A stretch of 64,000 nucleotides of DNA, from the NCBI RefSeq assembly GCF_023721795.1, contig NZ_JAMQYE010000001.1:1488001-1552000 (forward strand), read 5' to 3'. This DNA is from Zeimonas sediminis. GTDB lineage: Bacteria; Pseudomonadota; Gammaproteobacteria; Burkholderiales; Burkholderiaceae_E. The notes under the pieces are model-generated. The model saw nothing but the letters and a program-made list of their open reading frames with translations, was not told the origin of the DNA and searched no databases. Below are positions 1 to 8,905 of the stretch, piece after piece (within the stretch, counting starts at the first letter, position 1; the number at the start of each line of letters is the position of its first letter). The translations under genes and the position numbers were made by a program.

Positions 1-1066
1 GGTCGCCGCGCATGCGGCGCTCGAACTCGGCAGCCTCGGCCGGGTGCCGGGCCGCGTAGGCCTCGAACAGCTTGCGCCAGTCTTCCTCGCGCGCGGCCCC
101 GGCCTCGCGGGCGTCCCAGGCCCTGTAAATGTCCGCCGGCACTTCGAACGGCGCGTACGGCCAGCCGATCGCCTCGCGGGTCGCGGCGATCTCGTCCTTG
201 CCGAGCGGCTCGCCGTGCGCCTTCGCGGTGTCCACCCGGTTCGGCGAGCCCATGCCGATGTGAGTGCGGCACTGGATCAGCGTGGGCGCGAACACGCCGT
301 CGCGGCCCCTGGCGCCCCACTCGCGGGCCATCGCGATCGCGGCGTCGAGCGCCTCGACGTCATGGCCGTCGACGTCGGGGATCACGTGCCAGCCGTAGGC
401 CTGGAAGCGGCGCACCGTGTCGTCGGAGAACCAGTGGCGCACCTGGCCGTCGATCGAGATGCCGTTGTCGTCGTACAGCACGACCAGCTTCGAGAGCTTC
501 CAGGTGCCGGCAAGCGAGCAGACCTCGTGCGAGATGCCTTCCATCAGGCAGCCGTCGCCGGCGAACACCCAGGTGAAGTGGTCCACGACCGGGAAACCGT
601 CGCGGTTGAAACGGGCCGCGAGGATCTTCTCCGACAGCGCCATGCCCACGGCGTTGGACAGGCCCTGGCCCAGCGGCCCGGTGGTGGTCTCGACGCCGGG
701 CGTGGCGCCGACCTCGGGATGGCCCGGCGTCTTCGAGTGCAGCTGGCGGAAGTTGCGCAGTTCGTCGATCGGCAGCGCGTAGCCGGTCAGGTGCAGCAGC
801 GAATACAGCAGCATCGAGCCGTGGCCGTTCGACAGCACGAAACGGTCGCGGTCGGCCCAGCCCGGGTTGGCCGGATTGTGCTTCAGGTGGCGCGCCCACA
901 GCGCGACGGCGATCTCCGCCATGCCCATCGGCATGCCCGGATGGCCGGAGTTCGCCTGCTGGACCGCGTCCATCGACAGCGCCCGGATCGCGTTGGCCAT
1001 CGCCGTCGAGGGAACCCCTTGCGGAGGCTTGCGGTTGGACTGGTCTGCGCGTTCGGAGTTCGCCAT
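1..1066 (-). CDS. tkt: Transketolase, N-terminal part (cut by window edge)
   Basis: Thiamine-diphosphate enzyme of the non-oxidative pentose phosphate pathway that moves two-carbon units between sugar phosphates. About 355 residues are visible from the ATG at 1064-1066; the remainder lies beyond position 1. The N-terminus carries the family hallmarks: an [20 protein letters not shown] block, [28 protein letters not shown], and the ThDP-binding segment [18 protein letters not shown] followed by the LVVLYDDN strand. It is divergent from the polyamine fusion gene, with about 250 bp between the start codons. Identification is secure; completeness cannot be judged here. Confidence 0.96.
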   Translation of the reverse strand, partial: MANSERADQSNRKPPQGVPSTAMANAIRALSMDAVQQANSGHPGMPMGMAEIAVALWARHLKHNPANPGWADRDRFVLSNGHGSMLLYSLLHLTGYALPIDELRNFRQLHSKTPGHPEVGATPGVETTTGPLGQGLSNAVGMALSEKILAARFNRDGFPVVDHFTWVFAGDGCLMEGISHEVCSLAGTWKLSKLVVLYDDNGISIDGQVRHWFSDDTVRRFQAYGWHVIPDVDGHDVEALDAAIAMAREWGARGRDGVFAPTLIQCRTHIGMGSPNRVDTAKAHGEPLGKDEIAATREAIGWPYAPFEVPADIYRAWDAREAGAAREEDWRKLFEAYAARHPAEAAEFERRMRGD

Positions 1067-1136
1067 GCCTCGTTCCTCGATCGGGAGACGGATTCGCGCT
1101 CGCCGAGGCCGGCAGGGCGCGCGAATTAAACCCGCG

Positions 1137-1142
1137 ATTCTA
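1137..1142 (-). promoter_or_regulatory. Possible -10 box for transketolase
   Basis: Read on the minus strand this is TAGAAT, about 70 bp upstream of the transketolase ATG. No convincing -35 hexamer lies 16-18 bp further upstream, so this is a weak call. Confidence 0.3.
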
Positions 1143-1164
1143 CCAAACGGGTGCAGGGCCGGCC

Positions 1165-1193
1165 TTCGTGACCGCGAATGCATTTGTTATAAT
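1165..1193 (+). promoter_or_regulatory. Sigma-70-type promoter of the speD-speE fusion
   Basis: A perfect TATAAT at 1188-1193 is preceded by a 17-bp spacer and a weak -35 (TTCGTG, 1165-1170). Such an AT-rich box stands out in this GC-rich window. Transcription would begin near 1200, leaving a leader of about 118 nt before the ATG at 1318. Confidence 0.6.
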
Positions 1194-1205
1194 TCAAGGT
1201 TTTTT

Positions 1206-1239
1206 GGGGCCCGAAAAGCTCAGAGCCTTCCGGGGGCCC
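1206..1239 (+). promoter_or_regulatory. Hairpin at the predicted 5' end of the speD-speE mRNA
   Basis: GGGCCC arms (within 1206-1212 and 1232-1239) can pair, with a nested AAGCT/AGCCTT stem inside. The structure would sit within 10 nt of the predicted transcript start. It may stabilise the mRNA or regulate it. No match to a known riboswitch was recognised. Confidence 0.4.
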
Positions 1240-1317
1240 ACCACCTTTCCATTGGTCCGGCATATCGCCATGGCAGCGGCGAGCGGGCTAGGAAACCAGG
1301 ACGGGGTTGGTCGAAAA

Positions 1318-2568
1318 ATGCAGGGACTGCATCTGACCGCCGATCTGTACGGATGCCAGTGCGAGGCGTCCCTGCTGGTCGACGCGGAAAAGCTGGCCGG
1401 GCTGTGCCGGCAATCGGTCGAGAACGCGGGCCTCACGCTCGTCGACGAAAAATACTTCACCTTTCCCGAGTGGCAGGGCCAACCCGGCGGCGTCACCGGC
1501 GCCGCGCTGCTCGCCGAGTCGCACCTCGCCCTGCACACCTGGCCGGAGCGCGGGGGCGTCACGCTCGACGTCTACGTCTGCAACTTCTCGACCGACAATT
1601 CGCACAAGGCCGAGCGGCTGCTCGACGACCTGATCGTCGCGTTCGCGCCGCGCCAGCAGGGCACGAACCGCATCCTGCGCGGCTCGCGCGACCCCGAGAC
1701 CCGCTCCGACGAGCTGCTGCTCGAGTGGCTCAACGAGGACTCCGCCTACGGCTTCCGCGCGACGCGCAGGCTGGAAACGATCAAGACGCAGTACCAGCTG
1801 CTCGAGGTCTTCGACACGCCGCAGTGGGGCAAGCTGTTCCGCCTCGACGGCTGCTACATGACCTCCGAGCGCGACGAGTTCTACTACCACGAGCCGATCG
1901 TCCACGCGGCCGCGATCGCGCATCCGGCGCCGCGCTCGGCGCTGGTGATCGGCGGCGGCGACGGCGGCTCCAGCGAAGAGCTTCTCAAGCACCCGACGAT
2001 GCAGCGGGTCGTGATGGCCGAGCTCGATCCGGAGGTGGTGCGGGTCGCGCGCGAGCACCTGCAGGGCGTTCACGGCGGCGTCTTCGACGACCCGCGCCTG
2101 ACGGTGGAGATAGGCGACGGCTGGAAGTACGTCGAGAGGCTGGCCGGCCAGCCCGACGGCGAGCGCTTCGACCTGATCGTGCTCGACCTGACCGACCCGG
2201 ACACGCCTGCCCACCAGCTCTACACGCCCGAGTTCTTCCGGCTGGCAAAGAAGGCGCTCGCCCCCGGCGGCGCGCTCAGCCTGCACATCGGCTCGCCGGT
2301 CTACTCGCCCGGGCGCGTCCGCGAGCTGGTCTCGCACCTGTCCGGCGTGTTCGCCAACGTGCGGCCCTTCGGCCTGTACGTGCCGCTCTACGGCGCCTAC
2401 TGGGGGATGGCCTGCGCCTCCGACGCGCTCGATCCGCTGGCGATCGACCCTGACGCGGTCGAGGCGCGGCTCGCCGAGCGCGGGGTGTCCGAGCTGCAGT
2501 ACTACAACGGCGACGTCCACCGCGCGCTGTTCGCGCTGCCCAACTTCTTCCGCAAGCTGGTCCGCTGA
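1318..2568 (+). CDS. AdoMet decarboxylase-spermidine synthase fusion (SpeD-SpeE)
   Basis: One 416-residue chain predicted to decarboxylate S-adenosylmethionine and transfer the resulting aminopropyl group to putrescine, giving spermidine. Residues 1 to about 125 are a short bacterial-type pyruvoyl AdoMet decarboxylase. Ser68 (in AESHLALHTWPE) would be the self-cleavage site, and His73 and Cys88 keep the same spacing as the catalytic His68 and Cys83 of the Thermotoga-type enzyme. From about residue 140 there is a spermidine synthase, with GGGDGG at 212-217, the acidic MAELDPEVV strand and the catalytic loop LDLTDPDTPAHQLYTPEFF. The start at 1318 (MQGLHLTADLYGC) matches the family N-terminus. 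An in-frame ATG at 1270 would add 16 residues. There is no frameshift or stop between the domains. Confidence 0.93.
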   Translation: MQGLHLTADLYGCQCEASLLVDAEKLAGLCRQSVENAGLTLVDEKYFTFPEWQGQPGGVTGAALLAESHLALHTWPERGGVTLDVYVCNFSTDNSHKAERLLDDLIVAFAPRQQGTNRILRGSRDPETRSDELLLEWLNEDSAYGFRATRRLETIKTQYQLLEVFDTPQWGKLFRLDGCYMTSERDEFYYHEPIVHAAAIAHPAPRSALVIGGGDGGSSEELLKHPTMQRVVMAELDPEVVRVAREHLQGVHGGVFDDPRLTVEIGDGWKYVERLAGQPDGERFDLIVLDLTDPDTPAHQLYTPEFFRLAKKALAPGGALSLHIGSPVYSPGRVRELVSHLSGVFANVRPFGLYVPLYGAYWGMACASDALDPLAIDPDAVEARLAERGVSELQYYNGDVHRALFALPNFFRKLVR

Positions 2569-2612
2569 GGCCGCGGGGCCGGCGCGCCAACAGCGGTCCG
2601 CTCGACAAGCGC

Positions 2613-3350
2613 ATGCCCAGGGTGCTGTTCGACGCCGAGCGCTCGCCGGGGGCGGCGCCCGGCAGCCGCGTCGAGCTCGACGAGCGTCGCTCGCATCACC
2701 TGGTGCGCGTGCTCAGGCTGCGCGCCGGCGAGGTCGTCGAGGCCTACGACGGGCTCGGCAACCGCTTCCGGGCGGAGATCGCCGTCGCCGACCCGAAGCA
2801 CAGCGTGCTGCTGCTCGGCGAGCGGGTCTCGCGCGACGACGAGAGCCCGCTCGCGATCACGCTGGCCCAGTGCCTGTCCACTGCCGAGCGCATGGACTGG
2901 ACGATCGAGAAGGCGGTCGAGCTGGGCGTGCGCGCGATCGTCCCGCTCGACTCGGAGCGCTCGCAGGTCAGGCTGGATGCCGCGCGCGCCGCGCGCAAGC
3001 ACGAGCACTGGCAGCGCATCGTCGAATCGGCCTGCACCCAGTCCGGCCGCGCGTGGCTGCCGGCCCTCGGCCCTCTGCGCCCACTGCGCGAGTTCGTCTC
3101 GTTGCCCTCGCCGGCCCGGCGCCTGGTGCTCGCGCCCGGCGCGCCGATCCGCCTGTCCGCGGCCGGGGTGCGACCCGGCGCCGAACTGATCCTGCTCGCC
3201 GGGCCCGAGTCCGGCTTCGGCGAAGCCGAACTCTCCGGCGCGATCAGCGCGGGCTTCGAGCCGGTCTGCCTCGGGCCGAGGATCCTTCGCACCGAGACCG
3301 CCGGGCTGGCCGCGATCGCGGCGCTGCAGGCGCTGGCCGGCGATTTCTAG
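2613..3350 (+). CDS. rsmE: 16S rRNA m3U1498 methyltransferase RsmE
   Basis: SPOUT-family enzyme of about 245 residues that methylates N3 of U1498 in 16S rRNA, using AdoMet. The N-terminal PUA-like RNA-binding part (residues 1-75, including the HHLVRVLRLRAGE block) is followed by the SPOUT domain with TAERMDWTIEKAVELGV, the Cys-rich RIVESACTQSGR segment, and the C-terminal knot LLAGPESGFGEAEL and LGPRILRTETAGLAA. It lies 44 bp downstream of the speD-speE fusion and may be cotranscribed with it. Its stop codon overlaps that of the convergent barstar gene in a shared CTAG at 3347-3350. Confidence 0.95.
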   Translation: MPRVLFDAERSPGAAPGSRVELDERRSHHLVRVLRLRAGEVVEAYDGLGNRFRAEIAVADPKHSVLLLGERVSRDDESPLAITLAQCLSTAERMDWTIEKAVELGVRAIVPLDSERSQVRLDAARAARKHEHWQRIVESACTQSGRAWLPALGPLRPLREFVSLPSPARRLVLAPGAPIRLSAAGVRPGAELILLAGPESGFGEAELSGAISAGFEPVCLGPRILRTETAGLAAIAALQALAGDF

Positions 3351-3760
3351 GACCCGGGCTTGTCCACCGAGTAGAAGACCCTGAACGCGGTGTCCCGGTC
3401 GTAGAAGAAGTCCGCGGCGTCCCGGAACACGTCGAGCAGTGCGTCGCGCTGCTCGCGGCTGAACTGCGCGGTGTCCGGCAGGTTCTCGAGGATCACCAGG
3501 AAGCCCGGCTGGTCGGCGCCGTCTAGCGGCTTCAGGTCGGTGATGCAGTCGTAGAGCGCGTCGAGGTTCCTGCCGAAGTAATCGGGCAGCAGGAAGGCGC
3601 CGGCGATCGCCTCCATCACCTCGTCGCGGTCGCGGGCGCGCGCCAGGTCGACCGCCAGCAGCCGCTGGTCCGCCCGCTCGGCCGCGCGCTTCAGCGAGTC
3701 TCCGTCGTAGGCGCCAAGGGGCAGCACGGCATGAGGGGGGATGTTGCTGAGCGCACCCAT
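3347..3760 (-). CDS. Barstar-family ribonuclease inhibitor
   Basis: A 137-residue acidic protein matching the barstar fold. It has a LAVDLARARDRDEVMEAIA strand-helix, the LPDYFGRNLDALYDCITDL helix-loop that in barstar plugs the barnase active site, and a FLVILENLPD strand near the C-terminus. It is predicted to be cytoplasmic and to neutralise the RNase made by the gene 4 bp upstream before export. About 35 N-terminal residues precede the usual barstar core. The order, RNase first and inhibitor second in one transcription unit, fits a toxin/immunity pair. The family call is strong; actual inhibition is inferred. Confidence 0.88.
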   Translation of the reverse strand: MGALSNIPPHAVLPLGAYDGDSLKRAAERADQRLLAVDLARARDRDEVMEAIAGAFLLPDYFGRNLDALYDCITDLKPLDGADQPGFLVILENLPDTAQFSREQRDALLDVFRDAADFFYDRDTAFRVFYSVDKPGS

Positions 3761-3764
3761 CTTC

Positions 3765-4127
3765 TCACTCCCTTATCCGCCTGAAGCTGCGGTAGTGGTC
3801 GTCGGTGTACCAGAAGTCGGCGGGCGGGTCGCCGCCGACGACGATCCGCCGCGCGCCGCGGTTCTTCGCGCCCGGCGTGGGCACCGTGTACTCCCGGTAG
3901 TGCCCCCTGGGCCTGGCGGGCAGGAGCCCTTCGCGATTGAAGAAGGTGGTCCCGTCCTTCGAGTAGGGAAACGGGCCGCCCTTGCGGATCAGCGAGTAGG
4001 TCGCCCGCGCCTCGGGCGGCAGGGCCGACAGCGAGACCTCGTCGCCGCCGCCGCTGCGCGCGCAGGATGCCCCCGACGCGAACAGGACGAGCAGGCAGGC
4101 GAGTGTCAGCAGGCGGCGCAGAATCAT
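3765..4127 (-). CDS. Secreted barnase-type guanyl-specific ribonuclease
   Basis: A 120-residue precursor with a hydrophobic signal sequence (RRLLTLACLLVLFASGASC) followed by a microbial RNase N1/T1-type domain. The C-terminal half aligns with barnase. Glu79 (YREYTVPTP) matches the general base Glu73, Arg93/94 (GARRIV) matches Arg87, and His111 (DDHYRSFRRIR) matches the general acid His102. An N-terminal GPFPYSKDGTTFFNREGLLP segment matches the family. It should cleave RNA after G, outside the cytoplasm. The barstar gene follows after 4 bp. The Cys ending the signal is not in a good lipobox, so I predict secretion rather than lipid anchoring. Confidence 0.88.
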   Translation of the reverse strand: MILRRLLTLACLLVLFASGASCARSGGGDEVSLSALPPEARATYSLIRKGGPFPYSKDGTTFFNREGLLPARPRGHYREYTVPTPGAKNRGARRIVVGGDPPADFWYTDDHYRSFRRIRE

Positions 4128-4199
4128 TGGCGCATGGTAAACGGCTTCCCTGCCTCAGGGAACGACCTTCGCCAGGCCGCCGGGGAAAGGTCCTGCCGT

Positions 4200-6443
4200 T
4201 CAGGCTCGCGCGGTCATCTCGCCTGCAGCGATCGCGCCGATCGCGCGCTCGACCGAGGTCTGCGCGTCGGCCAGACGGGCGCGGCCGGTCTCGAACCAGC
4301 GCGCGAGTTCGGCGCGCTCGATCGGGCGGGCCACTTCGGGGAAACGGGTCAGGATGAACAGCCTGCGGGTGGGGCTGACCCAGGAAACCCTGAGCAGCCG
4401 GCGACTGCCGTCGGACTCGAGCAGCTCGAGCGAGTCGCCTCGCCGAAGGTCGCCGAGCCAGCGAGCGACCGCGGGCGTGACCGGATCCTGCGGCGACGCC
4501 GTCCTGGGGGACGCCGCCGGTCGCGACCGCCCCGCGGAAGCGGCGGCGCGCCGCGACGATCCGTGGCCAGGCTCGGACTTGGCGCGCTGGATCACCTCGG
4601 TGTGCCGGCCCAGCAGTTCGTTGAAGAATCGCTCCTTCTCGGCATTGTCGACGGCCGCGCGGTTCAGGCCGCTCTTGACCTGGCCGATCAGCTTGGGCAG
4701 CAGGCTGGCCAGCTTCGGGATTTCCTCGGATGCCTTCGGCGCGACGCTCCATACGAGGCCCTCGACGCAGGCCAGCGCATCGTTCCACGCAAGATCGCCA
4801 TCCTCGACGCGGGCGGTGGCCAGTACCTTGGGCCACCACCGCTCGAGGAACTCGACCAGGAAGACCGGCGTGTCGTCGGCGAGCCTTGCCGAGATCTCGG
4901 CCCTCGCGCTTTCCTGGCTCACCGCGATCGCCTCGAGGCGCTCGGCCTGCCTGGCGAGCGCGGAATCGCGCTCCGCGCGCCGCTGCCCTTCGATCGAAAG
5001 CAGCAGCTCGAGCCGCATCGCGGCGTCCTCGAAGACCGACAGCTCGCTCTCGAAGCTCGCGATGAGCCAGTCGACGATCTCGGCCACGCCGGCGACCAGA
5101 GCCGAGTCGGGCCCGACGTCGGCGTCGGGATCGCTGGCCGCGCGGCAGACGTCGTCGAGCAGCCGCCGCATCGGATGCCGCCGGGTCGCGAAGAAACTGC
5201 GGTCGATCAGCGCGGCCTTGACCGCGACCACCTGCAGGCGCAGCAGTTGCTGCTTGACCGCGTCCGGCAGCCGCCGGTCCGCGTAGATGTGGTCGAAGAC
5301 CAGCGAGACGATCTCGACGGTGAGCTGGTCGAGCGACGAGCCCTTCGAGCGACTCTGCTCGAGCAACTCGGAGACCAGCTTCGGACCGCCGGCGCCACCG
5401 CCGCCGGCGCCCGACTGGATCCTGTTCAGCGACTGCAGCAGCTCGGGTTCGACCGCCGGAGGCTCGTTGCCGGCGGCGAAGATCGCCGGGTCGGCGAGCA
5501 GCCGGGCGGCCGCCTGCCGGGCGGGCGACGAACCCTCGGCCAGCCGCGCCATCAGCGCGGCGAAGGGATCGGCTGGCAGCGGGTCCGCTCCGAGGTCCGG
5601 GCCCGCGCTCGCGCCCAGGCCGGGCACCGCGGCGGCCACCGCGCCGGCATCGAAGCCCTGCAACGCCGCGTCCAGCGGCTCCGGCCTCGCGTGGGCGCCC
5701 GGCGACGAGGCGGAGGTGACCAGGCGAGGACGGATTCGCGGCAGGACGTGGTTGCTGCGCAGACGCTCGTTGAGCGTGGCGTAGAGGTCGCCGAGATTGG
5801 AGGAAACATGCGGCTCGAGCGCGTCGAGGAGGGCGTCGCGCACCCCCGCGTCGGCGTCGAGCTGGGCCAGCGTCCGGCGCAGTGCCTCGAAGACGGCCTC
5901 GGGCGCGGCGGGATGCCGGGCCTCCTCGAACCAGTCGCCGGCGGCCAGCACCCCCAGCCGCGCCCTCACGCCGAGAACCTCGTCGGGGTCGAGCTTGCTG
6001 CGCGCGCGCTGGACGATCCGATCGATCGCGATCTTCTCCTCGATCACGCTGTCGTCGACCAGCGCCAGACCGGTCGGGCTCGAGGCAGCGGCCTCGCCCT
6101 GGCCGTGCACCCGGCTCACGAAGATGTCGGCGAAGAGCTCCCGGAAACTGCGCTCGATGTCCTCGTGATGGCGTCGCACCAGCGTGACCGCGTCGAGCAG
6201 GGCCTGCTGCGTCTCGCGGTCGCGGTTCCTCAGGGCCAGCGAGGTGAGTTCGTCGCCGACCCGCTTCAGGGCATCGGAGATCGCGGTCGACAGCCGCGTC
6301 ACGACCAGGCCCTGGCAGTCCTGCAGGAGCTCGGAACGCCGCGCCGGCTCGATGGGAGCGTCGTGCTGCTCGTCAGTGTCGCGCGCGGTTTCGACAGGGG
6401 CCACGGACATCGCCTGGTTCGGTTCGGGAAGTTTCGCCTGCAC
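4200..6443 (-). CDS. DUF1631 family protein
   Basis: A large protein of 747 residues (or 736 if the ATG at 6410 is used instead of the GTG at 6443) of the DUF1631 family. Members are common in Burkholderiales and Pseudomonadales and lack an assigned function; some were once mislabelled thymidine phosphorylase. It is mostly charged alpha-helix, has no signal peptide or membrane segment, and has a Gly/Ala-rich hinge. The C-terminal stretch of about 90 residues is beta-rich (LELLESDGSRRLLRVSWVSP and RRLFILTRFPEV), resembling a PilZ-like barrel, though I do not see clear c-di-GMP binding motifs. It lies downstream of maeB on the same strand. Confidence 0.8.
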   Translation of the reverse strand: MQAKLPEPNQAMSVAPVETARDTDEQHDAPIEPARRSELLQDCQGLVVTRLSTAISDALKRVGDELTSLALRNRDRETQQALLDAVTLVRRHHEDIERSFRELFADIFVSRVHGQGEAAASSPTGLALVDDSVIEEKIAIDRIVQRARSKLDPDEVLGVRARLGVLAAGDWFEEARHPAAPEAVFEALRRTLAQLDADAGVRDALLDALEPHVSSNLGDLYATLNERLRSNHVLPRIRPRLVTSASSPGAHARPEPLDAALQGFDAGAVAAAVPGLGASAGPDLGADPLPADPFAALMARLAEGSSPARQAAARLLADPAIFAAGNEPPAVEPELLQSLNRIQSGAGGGGAGGPKLVSELLEQSRSKGSSLDQLTVEIVSLVFDHIYADRRLPDAVKQQLLRLQVVAVKAALIDRSFFATRRHPMRRLLDDVCRAASDPDADVGPDSALVAGVAEIVDWLIASFESELSVFEDAAMRLELLLSIEGQRRAERDSALARQAERLEAIAVSQESARAEISARLADDTPVFLVEFLERWWPKVLATARVEDGDLAWNDALACVEGLVWSVAPKASEEIPKLASLLPKLIGQVKSGLNRAAVDNAEKERFFNELLGRHTEVIQRAKSEPGHGSSRRAAASAGRSRPAASPRTASPQDPVTPAVARWLGDLRRGDSLELLESDGSRRLLRVSWVSPTRRLFILTRFPEVARPIERAELARWFETGRARLADAQTSVERAIGAIAAGEMTARA

Positions 6444-6506
6444 CGAAGCCTAGGGAGCGCCGTGCAAGGGGTCAATCGGCCTCCTGACGAGCGGGCCCCG
6501 CGCGGT

Positions 6507-6530
6507 GCCCGCCGCCGACGAACGGCGGGC
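6507..6530 (-). terminator. GC-rich hairpin between maeB and the DUF1631 gene
   Basis: A perfect 8-bp inverted repeat (GCCCGCCG/CGGCGGGC) with an 8-nt loop lies 12 bp downstream of the maeB stop codon. It has no T-run, so it would be a weak or Rho-assisted terminator at best. Confidence 0.35.
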
Positions 6531-6541
6531 GCCCCCCGGGA

Positions 6542-8818
6542 TCAGGCCTCGCCGATCGATTCCACCACCGTCCAGGCGGTCATGTTGACGATCCTGCGCA
6601 CCGTCGCCGACGCGGTGAGGATGTGGACCGGCCGCGCCGCGCCGAGCAGCACCGGACCGATCGCCACGTTGTTGCCGGCCGCCGTCTTCAGCAGGTTGTA
6701 GGCGATGTTCGCCGCGTCGATGCCGGGCAGGACCAGCAGGTTCGCCTCCCCGGTCAGCGCGGAGCGCGGCATGATTCGCCGGCGCAGGTCGGCGTCGAGC
6801 GCGGCGTCGCCGTGCATCTCGCCGTCGATCTCGAGCCCCGGCGCGCGCTCGCGGATCAGCGCCAGCGCCTCGCGCATCTTGGACGCGCTCGGCTGGTTCG
6901 AGGTGCCGAAGTTGGAGTGCGACAGCAGCGCGACCTTCGGCCGTATGCCGAAGCGGCGCAGCTCCTCTGCGGCCATCAGCGTGATCTCGGCGAGCTGCTC
7001 GGCGTCGGGGTCTGCGTTGACGTGGGTGTCGACCAGCGTGACCTGCCTGTTCGGCAGCATCAGCGTGTTCATCGCCGCGTACACGGTGCTGCCCGGACGG
7101 CGCCCGATCACCTGGTCGACGTAGTGCAGGTGCAGCGAATAATGGCCGAAGGTCCCGCAGATCATGCCGTCGGCCTCGCCCATGTGGATCATCATCGCGC
7201 CGATCAGCGTGAGCCTGCGCCGCATCTCGATCTGCGCGTACTCCTCGGTGACGCCCTTGCGCTCGGTCAGGCGGTGGTACTCGCGCCAGTAGGTGCCGTA
7301 GCGTTCGTCCCACTCCGGATTGACGATCTCGAAGTCGACGCCGGGCCTGATCCGAAGGCCGAAGCGCTCGAGCCTGCGCTCGATGACCGCCGGCCGCCCG
7401 ACGAGCACCGGTCGCGCCAGCTTCTCGTCGACCACGACCTGCACCGCGCGAAGCACGCGCTCGTCCTCGCCCTCCGCGTAGACGATCCGCTTGTCGGGCG
7501 CGCGTCGCGCCGTCGCGAAGATCGGCTTCATGAAGGTGCCCGAGTGGTAGACGAACTGCTCGAGCTGGGATCGGTAGGCGTCGAAGTCGGCGATCGGCCG
7601 GGTGGCCACGCCGCAGTCCATCGCCGCCTTCGCGACCGCCGGCGCGATCTTCGCGATCAGCCGCGGATCGAAGGGCTTGGGAATCAGGTACTCGGGGCCG
7701 AAGCTCGCGCCGATCGCGCCGTAGGCCGCCGTGACGATCTCGCTCGACTCCGCGCGCGCCAGTTCTGCCAGCGCGTGCACCGCCGCGACCTCCATCTCGC
7801 GGGTGATCGTGCTCGCGCCGACGTCGAGCGCGCCGCGGAAGATGAACGGGAAGCACAGGACGTTGTTGACCTGGTTCGCATAGTCGGTGCGGCCGGTCGC
7901 GATGATCGCGTCGTCGCGCACCTTCCTGACCTCGTCGGGCATGATCTCCGGCGTGGGATTGGCCAGCGCGAAGACCAGCGGCCGTTCGGCCATGCGCGCG
8001 ACCATGTCGGGCTTCAGCACCCCGCCGGCCGACAGGCCGAGAAAGACGTCCGCGCCGTCGATGATCTCGCCCAGCGTGCGCAGTTCGGTGCGCTGGGCGA
8101 AGCGCGCCTTGTCCGGATCCATCAGCTCGGTGCGCCCCTCGTGGACCACGCCGGCGATGTCCGCCACCCAGATGTTCTCGCGCGGCAGGCCGAGGTCGAC
8201 CAGCAGCTCCAGGCAGGCGAGCGCCGCGGCGCCGGCGCCGCTGCAGACCAGCTTGACCTGGTCGATCGGCTTGCCGACGACCTGAAGGCCGTTGGTCAGC
8301 GCGGCGCCGACCACGATCGCAGTGCCGTGCTGGTCGTCGTGGAAGACCGGGATCTTCATCCGCTCGCGCAGCTTGCGCTCGACGACGAAGCAGTCCGGCG
8401 CCTTGATGTCCTCGAGGTTGATCGCGCCGAAGGTCGGCTCGAGCGCCGCGATCACGTCGACCAGCTTCTCGGGATCGGTCTCGGCGATCTCGATGTCGAA
8501 CACGTCGATGCCGGCGAACTTCTTGAACAGCACCGCCTTGCCTTCCATGACCGGCTTCGACGCGAGCGGGCCGATGTTGCCGAGGCCCAGCACCGCGGTG
8601 CCGTTGCTGACCACCGCGACCAGGTTGCCGCGCGCCGTGTAGCGGTAGGCGTTGGCCGGATCGGCGACGATCTCCTCGCAGGCCGCGGCCACGCCCGGCG
8701 AGTAGGCGAGCGCCAGGTCGCGCTGGTTGACCAGCTGCTTGGTCGCGGTGACCGACAGTTTGCCGGGACGGCCCTGCTCGTGGTACTCGAGCGCCGCCTT
8801 GCGAAGGTTCGGGTCCAT
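6542..8818 (-). CDS. maeB: NADP-dependent malic enzyme, MaeB type
   Basis: Oxidative decarboxylation of malate to pyruvate with reduction of NADP+, linking C4 acids to gluconeogenesis and acetyl-CoA supply. The 758-residue chain has the two-part MaeB layout. Residues 1 to about 420 are malic enzyme ([75 protein letters not shown]). About 430-758 is a phosphotransacetylase-like domain that is usually regulatory rather than catalytic ([33 protein letters not shown]). Length and order are normal for the family. It reads from an ATG at 8816-8818. Confidence 0.95.
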   Translation of the reverse strand: MDPNLRKAALEYHEQGRPGKLSVTATKQLVNQRDLALAYSPGVAAACEEIVADPANAYRYTARGNLVAVVSNGTAVLGLGNIGPLASKPVMEGKAVLFKKFAGIDVFDIEIAETDPEKLVDVIAALEPTFGAINLEDIKAPDCFVVERKLRERMKIPVFHDDQHGTAIVVGAALTNGLQVVGKPIDQVKLVCSGAGAAALACLELLVDLGLPRENIWVADIAGVVHEGRTELMDPDKARFAQRTELRTLGEIIDGADVFLGLSAGGVLKPDMVARMAERPLVFALANPTPEIMPDEVRKVRDDAIIATGRTDYANQVNNVLCFPFIFRGALDVGASTITREMEVAAVHALAELARAESSEIVTAAYGAIGASFGPEYLIPKPFDPRLIAKIAPAVAKAAMDCGVATRPIADFDAYRSQLEQFVYHSGTFMKPIFATARRAPDKRIVYAEGEDERVLRAVQVVVDEKLARPVLVGRPAVIERRLERFGLRIRPGVDFEIVNPEWDERYGTYWREYHRLTERKGVTEEYAQIEMRRRLTLIGAMMIHMGEADGMICGTFGHYSLHLHYVDQVIGRRPGSTVYAAMNTLMLPNRQVTLVDTHVNADPDAEQLAEITLMAAEELRRFGIRPKVALLSHSNFGTSNQPSASKMREALALIRERAPGLEIDGEMHGDAALDADLRRRIMPRSALTGEANLLVLPGIDAANIAYNLLKTAAGNNVAIGPVLLGAARPVHILTASATVRRIVNMTAWTVVESIGEA

Positions 8819-8905
8819 GGATGATCGCTTTCGATGACTGCGTTGTGCGGGAATGGGCGAGACTCTACGGCCCCGTGCCGGTGCAAGGATACTCGCGCGC
8901 CGGCC

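Noticed and set aside
1168..1317. N-terminal extension of the SpeD-SpeE protein by 50 residues
   Set aside because: It would begin within 25 bp of a perfect TATAAT and upstream of the predicted transcript start. The family N-terminus fits 1318.
3741..6701. Very long open frame on the plus strand opposite the DUF1631 gene
   Set aside because: High GC content suppresses stop codons. The translation is Arg/Gly/Gln-rich with no recognisable motif, while the minus-strand frame has normal composition and a known family.
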